From positions 1,054,001-1,118,000 of the forward strand of contig NZ_CP119802.1 of assembly GCF_029338355.1 (NCBI RefSeq): a stretch of DNA of 64,000 nucleotides, given 5' to 3'. Below, piece after piece: positions 57,845 through 64,000 of the stretch. This DNA comes from Halosegnis marinus (GTDB lineage: Archaea > Halobacteriota > Halobacteria > Halobacteriales > Haloarculaceae). Numbering within the stretch: the stretch's first letter is position 1; each line of letters opens with the position of its first letter. Position numbers and translations under genes: made by a program. The notes below the pieces were generated by a model. It had not been told where the DNA came from, did no database searches, and saw nothing but the letters and a program-made list of their open reading frames with translations.

Positions 57845-58935
57845 AGCGCGGCGAGCAGCGCGTCCACGTCGCCCTCGGTGTTGAAGACGTGGACGGAGGC
57901 GCGGACCCGGTCGCCGGGGACGGTTCTGACGTGGATACCCTCGTCCGCGAGTCGCTCGACCGTCTCCTCGGGGGCGGGGTCGTCGAACGTCACCAGCCCC
58001 GACTCCGGCGGGCCGGGGAAGGCGAGGCGGTCGCCGAGGCCCTCGGCCAGTCGCCCCGCGAGCGCGTCGATGCGGTCGGTGACGACCCCCGCTCCGAGTT
58101 CCTCCCGGATTTCGATGGCCTCGCGCAGCGCCGCGTGGGGCGCGAGCGACTGTGTACCGACCTCGAAGCGCGCGGCGGTGGGGTGGTACTCGACCGACTC
58201 CGCGCCCTTGGGGACGGAGCGGTAGCCGACGTGGCGGGGTTCGAGCGCGTCGAGGGCGTCGGGCGCGACGTGGAGGAAGCCCGCCCCCCACACCCCGAGC
58301 AGCCACTTGTGGCCGGCGGCGGCGACGGCGTCCGCCCCCCACTCGTGCACGTCGACCGGGTGGTGGCCGACGGACTGGACGGCGTCCACGAGGACGAACG
58401 CGCCCGCGTCGTGGGCCGTCTCGACGGCCTCGCGCACGGGGAGCCGCGTCCCGTGGAGCCACGACAGCGAGGAGAGGACGACGAACCGCGCGTCCGCGAC
58501 GGCGTCGGCGTACGCCTCCCGGTCGAGGCGGCCCTCGGGCGCGGGGACGACGCGGGTGGTCACGCCGTCGGGGGCGAGGCGCTCGAACGGGAGCACGCCG
58601 GCCGGGTGTTCGAGGTCGGTGCGGACGACGGTGTCCCCGCGCTCCCAGTCGACGGCGTTGGCGACGCGGGAGATGCCGTCCGCCGTGGAGTTGGTGAGCG
58701 CGACCTCGTCGGGGGCGGCCCCGAGCAGGCCGGCGATCGCGGCGCGCGACTCGTCGTAGGCGTCCCACGCGTCGGGGTAGGGGTTGCCGCGGTGGGCCTC
58801 GGTCTCGTGGGCGCGCTGGGCGGCGTCGGCCGCGTCGAGGACACGCGTCGGCGCGGGGCCGCTGGCCCCTGTGTTCAGGTAGACGCTGCCGTCCGCGATA
58901 GCGGGGATGTCGTCGCGAAGCGTGGCCGGGTCCAT
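57841..58935 (-). CDS. Class V aminotransferase (cysteine desulfurase-like)
   Basis: PLP enzyme of 364 residues. [18 protein letters not shown] and [16 protein letters not shown] form the N-domain. The Asp in [15 protein letters not shown] and the Schiff-base Lys in [17 protein letters not shown] are conserved. The loop that carries the persulfide Cys in cysteine desulfurases is absent, so a transaminase, epimerase or lyase role is likelier than SufS activity. ATG 58935 is used rather than the upstream frame, which crosses the promoter (CGTTACGT about 27 nt upstream). Confidence 0.85.
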   Translation of the reverse strand: MDPATLRDDIPAIADGSVYLNTGASGPAPTRVLDAADAAQRAHETEAHRGNPYPDAWDAYDESRAAIAGLLGAAPDEVALTNSTADGISRVANAVDWERGDTVVRTDLEHPAGVLPFERLAPDGVTTRVVPAPEGRLDREAYADAVADARFVVLSSLSWLHGTRLPVREAVETAHDAGAFVLVDAVQSVGHHPVDVHEWGADAVAAAGHKWLLGVWGAGFLHVAPDALDALEPRHVGYRSVPKGAESVEYHPTAARFEVGTQSLAPHAALREAIEIREELGAGVVTDRIDALAGRLAEGLGDRLAFPGPPESGLVTFDDPAPEETVERLADEGIHVRTVPGDRVRASVHVFNTEGDVDALLAAL

Positions 58936-59014
58936 ACGCCGGAATGGGGCGAGGAGCACGTAACGCTTGGCGCGCAGACCGCGGAGTTTTGTTCGCGCCC
59001 GGACAGGGTGGGGT

Positions 59015-59755
59015 ATGCCGCGGGCCACGAACGACGGTGTCGGCCTCTACTACGAGCGCGTCGGCGACGGCGAGACGGTCGTCTTCCTCCCGGAGGCCGG
59101 CCTCGGCGCGTGGTCGTGGGGCTGGCAACACGACGCCGTCGCCGGCCCGTACGAGTCGCTCGTCGTGGACCCCCGAGGGACGGGCCGCTCGGACCCCGGC
59201 GGCGACTACGCCGTCGCGACGCTGGCCGACGACCTCGAAGCCGTGTTGCGCGACGCCGGCGTGCGGTCGGCCCACCTCGTCGGCCACGGCCTCGGCGGGG
59301 CCGTCGCGCTCGCGTACGCCGGCGCACACAACCGCGCGCGGAGTCTCGCGCTCGTCACGACGCCCGCCTCCGGCGAGGTGGTCGACACGGACGCTCTCGG
59401 GCAGCTTTTCGGCGAGTCGTGGCCCGAGGTCGCCTTCTCGAACGCCTACGTCGGGGTCGCCCCGCGCGACGAGATAGCGGGGTGGCGCGAACTGGACGAC
59501 GCCGGCCCCGAGGCCCGCGAGCGGCTGTTCGCCGCCTACCGCGATTTCGACCCCGGCGCGCTGTACGAGTACACGACGCCCGCGCTCGTGTTGGGCGCGA
59601 TGGAGTCGCCGGTCGTTCCGGAAGCCGCGTGCGAGACGCTCGCCACCGGCCTGCCGCGCGCCGAGTACGAGCAGGTGGAGGGCCGCCACCTCGCGCACCT
59701 CGAGCACAGCCGCGCGGTGAACGACCGCCTGCTCGCCTTCCTCGACGGAGCCTGA
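59015..59755 (+). CDS. Alpha/beta-hydrolase fold protein with Gly in place of the nucleophile Ser
   Basis: Protein of 246 residues with the fold: GETVVFLPEAGLGAWSWGWQ (oxyanion strand), SLVVDPRGTGRSDPGGDYAV, the nucleophile elbow LVGHGLGGAVALAYAG, and GRHLAHLEHS with a C-terminal His. In active hydrolases the elbow is GxSxG; here residue 92 is Gly (GGC codon), one base from the AGC serine codon. The enzyme is therefore likely inactive as a serine hydrolase unless another residue acts. It may be a non-catalytic binder or ester-like sensor. Start ATG 59015 fits GTTTTG 27 nt upstream. Confidence 0.8.
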   Translation: MPRATNDGVGLYYERVGDGETVVFLPEAGLGAWSWGWQHDAVAGPYESLVVDPRGTGRSDPGGDYAVATLADDLEAVLRDAGVRSAHLVGHGLGGAVALAYAGAHNRARSLALVTTPASGEVVDTDALGQLFGESWPEVAFSNAYVGVAPRDEIAGWRELDDAGPEARERLFAAYRDFDPGALYEYTTPALVLGAMESPVVPEAACETLATGLPRAEYEQVEGRHLAHLEHSRAVNDRLLAFLDGA

Positions 59756-59794
59756 CGGCGCGGGCTTTTGCCCGCCGCGCGCGTACTACGGGGC

Positions 59795-59962
59795 GTGCTC
59801 GGCCTCCGCTACGTCGCCTGCGACGACTGTGACACGGTATGGGCCGTCCCCGCAGCCGACCCGGCCGTGAGCGGACCGTGTCCCGACTGCGGGGGTGGGA
59901 GCGTGACGGAGGTCACCGACCGCCTCGGCGACGCCTCGTACTTCCTCGCGGAGCGGGAGTGA
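59795..59962 (+). CDS. Small zinc-ribbon protein
   Basis: Protein of 55 residues from GTG 59795 (GCTTTTGCC 27 nt upstream). Two pairs YVACDDCDTVWAV and GPCPDCGGGSVTEVT form a zinc ribbon. The C-terminal half is acidic. It has the look of a haloarchaeal zinc-ribbon family used in small regulatory or RNA-binding proteins; function is unknown. An upstream in-frame ATG at 59768 would add nine residues but falls on the TATA box. Confidence 0.65.
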   Translation: MLGLRYVACDDCDTVWAVPAADPAVSGPCPDCGGGSVTEVTDRLGDASYFLAERE

Positions 59963-60049
59963 CGCCCGAGACGGGCGGGCTCCGGGCGACTCGTCGCCGG
60001 GACCGCCGCGGGCGAAACGCGTTTTCCGGCGGGGGAGTTACGGGAGTCC

Positions 60050-60745
60050 ATGACACGCCCGCGCCTCGCGCTCCTGAACGCGGCCCACGCCGCAGGCGAC
60101 ACGAGCCGTAACTTCCGGCGGGAACTGGACGCCGACCTCGTCGAGTTCCGACTGGTCCACGGCGACCGGCCGGACGGCTACGACTACGACGGGTTCGTCG
60201 TCACCGGCTCCGCGTCCTCGGCGTACGACGACGACGAGTGGATACGGGCGGCGAAGACCTGGTGCGGCGAGGCCATCGAGCGCGGCCTTCCGGGGCTCGG
60301 AATCTGCTTCGGTCACCAGCTGCTCGCGGACGTGCTGGGCGGGACCGTCGAGGCGATGGGCGAGTACGAGATCGGCTACCGCGAGGTCGAGAAGGTGAAC
60401 GACGACCCCCTGCTCTCGGGCCTCGGCGACCGCTTCCTCGTCTTCACGACCCACGGCGACGCCGTGACGGAACTGCCGCCGGGCGCGACCCGTACCCTCG
60501 AAAACGAGTACGGCATCCACGGCTTCCGGAAGGGGAACGTCGCCACCGTGCAGGCCCACCCCGAGTACGACACGGAGACGGCCGAAACGGTGACGCGCGG
60601 GAAGGACCTCCCCGAGGAGCGCATCGAGTCGGTCGTGGACGGAATCACCCCCGAGAACTACAGCCGCGCCTGCGAGACGAAGCGGCTGTTCGAGAACTTC
60701 CTCGGCGAGGTCCGGGAGCGGCGGGCGGCGACCGCGGACGACTGA
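60050..60745 (+). CDS. Class I glutamine amidotransferase (GMP-synthase-like)
   Basis: Protein of 231 residues with the triad GATase fold. GLGICFGHQLLADVLGG holds the nucleophile Cys and VATVQAHPEYDTE the His, with a plausible Glu 15-20 residues later. Unlike guaA it has no ATP-pyrophosphatase domain. Members of this group are often annotated as a glutamine amidotransferase-like protein acting on small amides or gamma-glutamyl compounds. The substrate is unknown. It lies 87 nt after the zinc ribbon on the same strand and 61 nt before the acyl-CoA dehydrogenase. Confidence 0.85.
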   Translation: MTRPRLALLNAAHAAGDTSRNFRRELDADLVEFRLVHGDRPDGYDYDGFVVTGSASSAYDDDEWIRAAKTWCGEAIERGLPGLGICFGHQLLADVLGGTVEAMGEYEIGYREVEKVNDDPLLSGLGDRFLVFTTHGDAVTELPPGATRTLENEYGIHGFRKGNVATVQAHPEYDTETAETVTRGKDLPEERIESVVDGITPENYSRACETKRLFENFLGEVRERRAATADD

Positions 60746-60806
60746 GCGGTTTACAGCGGTAAGCGGGGAGGCGAGCGCTTTTATCGGTGGAAACCAAGCG
60801 TCGGCC

Positions 60807-61973
60807 ATGCTGGACTACGTGGACCTCGAAGCCGACCTCGACGCGGAGGAGCGACTCATCCGCGACACCGCCCGCGAGTTCGTCGACGAGAAGGTCCGCC
60901 CCGACATCGGCGACCACTGGATAGAGGGCACCTTCCCGACCGACCTCATCGAGGAGATGGGCGAACTGGGCTTCTACGCCCCGAACCTGGAGGGCTACGA
61001 CCTGCCGGGCGTCAGCGAGAAGGCGTACGGCATCCTGATGCAGGAACTGGAGGCGTGCGACTCGGGGCTGCGCTCGATGGCCTCCGTGCAGGGCGCGCTG
61101 GTGATGTACCCCATCCACGCGTACGGGAGCGAGGCGCAGAAGGACACCTGGCTGGAGGCGATGGGCCGCGGCGAGAAGATCGGCTGTTTCGGCCTGACGG
61201 AGCCGAGCCACGGCTCGAACCCCTCGGGGATGGAGACGCACGCCGAGGCGGCCGACGACGGCGGCTACGTCCTCAACGGGACGAAGACGTGGATAACGAA
61301 CTCCCCGCTGGCGGACGTGGCCGTCGTCTGGGCGCGCGACCGCTCGGACCCCGACGAGCCGGTGCGCGGCTTCCTCGTCGAGACGGACCGCGACGGCGTC
61401 TCGACGCCGAAGCTCACGGAGAAGCTCTCGCTTCGCGCCTCGGTCACGGGCCAGATAGAGCTGACGAACGTGTACGTCCCCGAGGAGAACGTCCTGCCGG
61501 GCGTCTCCGGCATGAAGGGGCCGCTGTCGTGTCTCACGCAGGCGCGGTTCGGCATCGCGTGGGGCGCGGTCGGCGCCGCGCGCGACTGCTTCGAGACGGC
61601 CCGCGAGTACGCCACCGACCGCGAGCAGTTCGGCAAGCCCATCGGCTCGTTCCAGCTCCAGCAGGAGAAGCTCGCCGAGATGGCGACGCAGATAACCACG
61701 GCGCAACTGCTCGTCTACCGGCTCACGGAGCTGAAGGAGCGGGGCGACCTCCGCCCCCAGCAGGTGTCGATGGCGAAGCGCAACAACGTCCGCATGGCGC
61801 GCGACCAGTCCCGTATCGCCCGCGAGATGCTCGGCGGCAACGGCATCACGTCGGACTACTCGCCGATGCGCCACATGGCGAACCTCGAAACCGTCTACAC
61901 CTACGAGGGGACCCACGACATCCACTCGCTCATCCTCGGCCACGACCTGACCGGGATTCAGGCGTTCGAGTAG
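60807..61973 (+). CDS. Acyl-CoA dehydrogenase, glutaryl-CoA dehydrogenase-like
   Basis: FAD enzyme of 388 residues. ETARDFVDEKV-type N-domain, then GCFGLTEPSHGSNPSGMETHA (flavin and substrate contacts), CLTQARFGIAWGAVGAARDC, DREQFGKPIGSFQLQQEKLA and the final ETVYTYEGTHDIHSLILGHD with the catalytic Glu in YEGT. The last segment with GHDLTGIQAFE closely follows glutaryl-CoA dehydrogenases, so decarboxylating oxidation of glutaryl-CoA is possible; short-chain acyl-CoA is the alternative. Start ATG 60807; the upstream CTTTTATCG at about 60779 is the likely TATA box. Confidence 0.9.
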   Translation: MLDYVDLEADLDAEERLIRDTAREFVDEKVRPDIGDHWIEGTFPTDLIEEMGELGFYAPNLEGYDLPGVSEKAYGILMQELEACDSGLRSMASVQGALVMYPIHAYGSEAQKDTWLEAMGRGEKIGCFGLTEPSHGSNPSGMETHAEAADDGGYVLNGTKTWITNSPLADVAVVWARDRSDPDEPVRGFLVETDRDGVSTPKLTEKLSLRASVTGQIELTNVYVPEENVLPGVSGMKGPLSCLTQARFGIAWGAVGAARDCFETAREYATDREQFGKPIGSFQLQQEKLAEMATQITTAQLLVYRLTELKERGDLRPQQVSMAKRNNVRMARDQSRIAREMLGGNGITSDYSPMRHMANLETVYTYEGTHDIHSLILGHDLTGIQAFE

Positions 61974-61986
61974 TCCCCTCCCCGGT

Positions 61987-62448
61987 TCAGTTCTCCGCTC
62001 GGTTCCCCGCCCGGAACGCCTCGACGCACTCGACGTCCTCGCGGGTGAACCCGGGCACGTCCTCGCGGTCGGCGAGGGCGGATGCCGAACACCACTCGAC
62101 GGCCGCGACTTCCTCGGGCGCGCGGACCTCGCCCGCCCCGGACTCGTGTTCGCAGACGGCGAGGACGTTGAGACACGGCGTGCCGGCGTCCGTCTCGAAC
62201 GTCGACCCCGCGAGGAGCGTCACGTCGCCGACCGCGACGCCGACCTCCTCGCGGAGGTCGCGGCGCGCGGTGCGTTCGAGGACGTCCGACTCGACGGGCG
62301 GCGCCTCCAGTTTCCCGCCGGGGAGTCCGAGCAGGCCGGCCGCGTGGTCCTCGCCGTCGGCACGCCGTATCAGCAGGTACTCGCCGTCGCGGACGACGGC
62401 GCAGTCCACGTTGACGACGTAGCCGAACTCCGAGAGCGTGTTCTCCAT
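61987..62448 (-). CDS. NUDIX hydrolase
   Basis: Protein of 153 residues. The Nudix box is a slightly stretched form, LPGGKLEAPPVESDVLERTA followed by RRDLREEVGVAVGD, with the metal-binding REE pair in place and two more residues before the Glu than the classical 23-residue box. It may hydrolyse NDP-X compounds or modified nucleotides. Start ATG 62448; the longer frame upstream has no coding look and runs into a repeat. It converges on the acyl-CoA dehydrogenase gene with 13 nt between stops. Confidence 0.85.
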   Translation of the reverse strand: MENTLSEFGYVVNVDCAVVRDGEYLLIRRADGEDHAAGLLGLPGGKLEAPPVESDVLERTARRDLREEVGVAVGDVTLLAGSTFETDAGTPCLNVLAVCEHESGAGEVRAPEEVAAVEWCSASALADREDVPGFTREDVECVEAFRAGNRAEN

Positions 62449-62696
62449 ACGGCGTGGCGGCACGGCGGAGACGAAAGCGTGGCGCGGCCGTGTGAACGGC
62501 TGGCGAGGTGCTGACCGACGACGGAAGGGCGGACAGGCGGCCCGACCGCTCGGCGACGGACGGGCCGCACACCCGCGAACCCGTCTCGCGGCTTCGCCGC
62601 TCGACCGTCCGCAATACTCGCCGGTGCTCGTATCGCGCGCCGCTGCGCTCACAGCACGGAGGCGCTGGTCCCGCCTCGCTACGTGAACCTCCGTAC
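62449..62696. other. Non-coding stretch between NUDIX gene and repeat copy B
   Basis: I see no gene here. Frames on both strands lack the acidic composition of real genes nearby. It holds the NUDIX promoter side and small GC hairpins such as GCGGC-TTC-GCCGC (around 62602). It is directly continuous with copy B of the intergenic repeat. Nothing else is recognised. Confidence 0.5.
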
Positions 62697-62843
62697 GGCG
62701 CGCGCTGGCCGCGCACGCCGCGCGGCCAGCAAGCGTGCGAGGGACGACGGAGCGAGCGGAGCGACGCGAACGAGTCGGCTGGGGAGGCGTGTGGGCGGTC
62801 GCGGGGCTGTGCGGCACCCATGGAACCGCGCGAGCAGGGCGTT
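62697..62843 (-). repeat. 147-nt intergenic repeat, copy B, ending in a 10-bp hairpin
   Basis: Minus-strand copy of the element at 35937-36083. Blocks 62823-62843, 62775-62799, 62734-62744 and 62697-62704 match copy A. The hairpin is at 62704-62730 on the plus strand (GCTGGCCGCG and CGCGGCCAGC, loop 7 nt). It lies between the NUDIX gene and the DUF1684 gene. Confidence 0.85.
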
Positions 62844-62960
62844 GCCCGATGAAGGGAGACTGAAAACGGCGGCGGAACGCGCGACCGACAACGGAGACTC
62901 CCCGAGACGCCGAGCGCACAGACGGCCAACGGTTTACGCGCGGAGCGTCCAACGCCGGGT

Positions 62961-63527
62961 ATGAGCACGACGGACGACTTCGACGCGGAAGCGTGGCGCG
63001 CCGAGTTGGAGGGGTACCGCGACCGGAAGGACGAGTTCTTCGCGAACGAACGCCAGTCGCCGATTCCGGCCGACCAGCGCGACGCGTTCGACGGCCTGAC
63101 CTACTTCGACCCGGACCCGGCCTACCGCGTCGAGGCCGACGTGACGCCCGTGGAGAGCGACGAGACGGTCGTCATGGAGACGACCGTCGATACCGAACAG
63201 GAGTACGAGCGCGTGGTCGAACTCGGCTTCGACGTAAACGGCGAGACGGCGACGCTCGTCGGCTACACCGGCGTCGGCGAGGACCGCGACTCGCTGTTCG
63301 TCCCGTTCCGGGACAAGACGACCGGCCAGCAGACGTACGGCGCGGGCCGGTACATGGAGTTCGAGGTGGAGGGCGACGTGACGGAGGCGGAGACGGTGAC
63401 GCTGGACTTCAACCTCGCGTACCACCCGTTCTGTGCGTACAACGACGCGTTCGCCTGTCCGCTCCCGCCGGAGGAGAACTGGCTGGACGTGGCCGTCGAG
63501 GCGGGCGAGCGACTGCCGGAGGTCTGA
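62961..63527 (+). CDS. DUF1684-domain protein
   Basis: Protein of 188 residues matching DUF1684: WRAELEGYRDRKDEFFANERQ at the N-terminus and QRDAFDGLTYFDPDPAYRVEA, then the paired strands VGYTGVGEDRDSLFVPFRDKT, GQQTYGAGRYMEFEVEGDV and the end NLAYHPFCAYNDAFACPLPP. The conserved Tyr-Gly-Gly-Arg-like stretch and the NPYC/NPxC-type CAYND segment are family marks, though the activity of the family is not established. It is cytosolic by sequence. Start ATG 62961; the A/T patch near 62933 is the likely TATA box. Confidence 0.85.
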   Translation: MSTTDDFDAEAWRAELEGYRDRKDEFFANERQSPIPADQRDAFDGLTYFDPDPAYRVEADVTPVESDETVVMETTVDTEQEYERVVELGFDVNGETATLVGYTGVGEDRDSLFVPFRDKTTGQQTYGAGRYMEFEVEGDVTEAETVTLDFNLAYHPFCAYNDAFACPLPPEENWLDVAVEAGERLPEV

Positions 63528-63540
63528 GCGCGGGCGCGAG

Positions 63541-64000
63541 TCAGGGCGCGACGCCGACGGTGAGCAGGGTGCCGTAGGTCCGGTACCGCTCGACCATCGC
63601 CTCGCGCGTCTCCCACGAGTCGGTTGGGAACGCCGCGGCGGGCGGGATCTCGATATCCTCGTCGGCAATGGTGTCCTGCCCGGCGACGCGGAGGCCGGCA
63701 TCGCGGAACGCCTCGCGGTACTCGGGGGCCGACCAGCGCGTCATCTCGACCGAGATGTTCTCCTGCCAGTCGTGGGAGTGGACGTTCTCCTCGTAGTAGT
63801 TCACGGCGCAGTAGAACGTCCCGCCGGGTCGGAGCACGCGCGCCACCTCCCGGAGCGTCTCGTGGGGGTCGTCGCTGTAGTAGAACGCCTCCATCGTGAA
63901 CACGTGGTCCACGGCGTCGTCGGCGAAGGGGAGCGCGCCGAAGTCACCGACGACGAAGCCGATTCCGTCGTGGTCGCTCCCGGTGGTGTACTCGCGGGCG
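63541..64000 (-). CDS. Class I SAM-dependent methyltransferase, 5' end cut by window
   Basis: Open frame to the window edge on the minus strand; the start codon lies beyond base 64000. FVVGDFGALPFADDAVDHVF is motif II with the acidic residue contacting SAM, and EVARVLRPGGTFYCAVNYYE is motif III (post-III strand). The SAM-binding glycine loop is off the window. The C-terminal part (ENVHSHDWQENISVEMTRWS, then YREAFRDAGL) may form a lid. Substrate unknown; UbiE/COQ5-like and other small-molecule methyltransferases share this pattern. A GTG at 63912 is not taken as start because motif II precedes it. Confidence 0.85.
   Translation of the reverse strand, partial: AREYTTGSDHDGIGFVVGDFGALPFADDAVDHVFTMEAFYYSDDPHETLREVARVLRPGGTFYCAVNYYEENVHSHDWQENISVEMTRWSAPEYREAFRDAGLRVAGQDTIADEDIEIPPAAAFPTDSWETREAMVERYRTYGTLLTVGVAP

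Noticed and set aside
54620-59707. Very long open frames on the non-coding strand (one of about 1695 codons, and plus-strand ones of about 1597)
   Set aside because: They cover alaS and neighbours out of frame, are rich in Arg/Pro/Gly with no domain, and arise from high G+C that removes stop codons. Real genes here are acidic with clear motifs.
1-64000. CRISPR arrays, transposases, integrases, tRNA or 16S/23S/5S genes
   Set aside because: I scanned intergenic regions for tandem short repeats, T-loop sequences such as GGTTCGAATCC and transposase motifs and found none.

Overview
The window is chromosomal DNA of a haloarchaeon (class Halobacteria). G+C is very high, the encoded proteins are strongly acidic (rich in Asp, Glu, Ala), and the machinery is archaeal: the DP1 subunit of DNA polymerase D, the RFC small subunit, a SAMP2-type ubiquitin-like modifier, archaeal AlaRS and LeuRS, an archaeal RNase P RNA, and several haloarchaea-only lipoprotein and membrane families. 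Many genes have a T-rich TATA box about 27 nt before the start codon and no leader, so leaderless transcription looks common. Shine-Dalgarno-like starts are mostly inside operons. I see no tRNA, 5S/16S/23S rRNA, CRISPR array, transposase or integrase. The region reads as core chromosome.

Layout. 1-4862: arginine operon of the LysW/ArgW carrier type, argC (cut by the window edge)-argB-argD-lysK/argE-argF, closed by a stem-loop. 5062-6334: two HTH regulators and two small proteins. 6383-9563: thrC, a small ORF and serA. 9754-13588: SDR oxidoreductase, HD phosphohydrolase, CBS protein, PaaI thioesterase and a small membrane protein. 13595-21662: an acetyltransferase and nicotinamidase diverging from three tandem HExxH lipoproteins, then nicotinate phosphoribosyltransferase, RNase P RNA (minus strand), a metzincin-like lipoprotein and a 42-residue protein. 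21714-28859: M29 aminopeptidase, solitary LivF ATPase, exported protein, divergent PiT permease, alanine dehydrogenase, lipoprotein and prephenate dehydratase. 28947-35125: 2-oxoacid dehydrogenase operon (pdhA-pdhB-E2-lpdA, minus strand) with lipA beside it. 35232-42358: phosphatase, LarE, rubrerythrin-like protein, signal peptidase, DP1, a Cas4-like protein, TsaC/Sua5, a cysteine-free redoxin and a glutaredoxin. 42475-51873: CNNM/CorC protein, leuS, MATE exporter, Ski2-type helicase and phosphohexomutase. 51870-57844: GNAT, samp2, bactofilin-like protein, rfcS and alaS. 57841-64000: class V aminotransferase, a hydrolase lacking its nucleophile, zinc ribbon, glutamine amidotransferase, acyl-CoA dehydrogenase, NUDIX, DUF1684 and a methyltransferase cut by the window edge.

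How genes work together. Arg genes make ornithine and citrulline on a carrier protein. lipA supplies lipoate to the adjacent E2. Nicotinamidase and nicotinate phosphoribosyltransferase form an NAD salvage pair bracketing the zincin lipoproteins. DP1 and RFC belong to replication. SAMP2 is a protein modifier and sulfur carrier.

Most unusual observations: (1) two 147-nt intergenic repeats in opposite orientation whose terminal hairpin keeps perfect pairing while its stem sequence differs; (2) an exact 50-bp duplication of the 3' end of rfcS placed behind a T-tract/hairpin/A-tract element; (3) three tandem predicted zinc-metalloprotease lipoproteins behind a near-symmetric divergent promoter; (4) several family members that have lost their catalytic residue (hydrolase with Gly for Ser, redoxin with no Cys, Cas4-like protein without a clear nuclease motif, PiT permease without GAND motifs).
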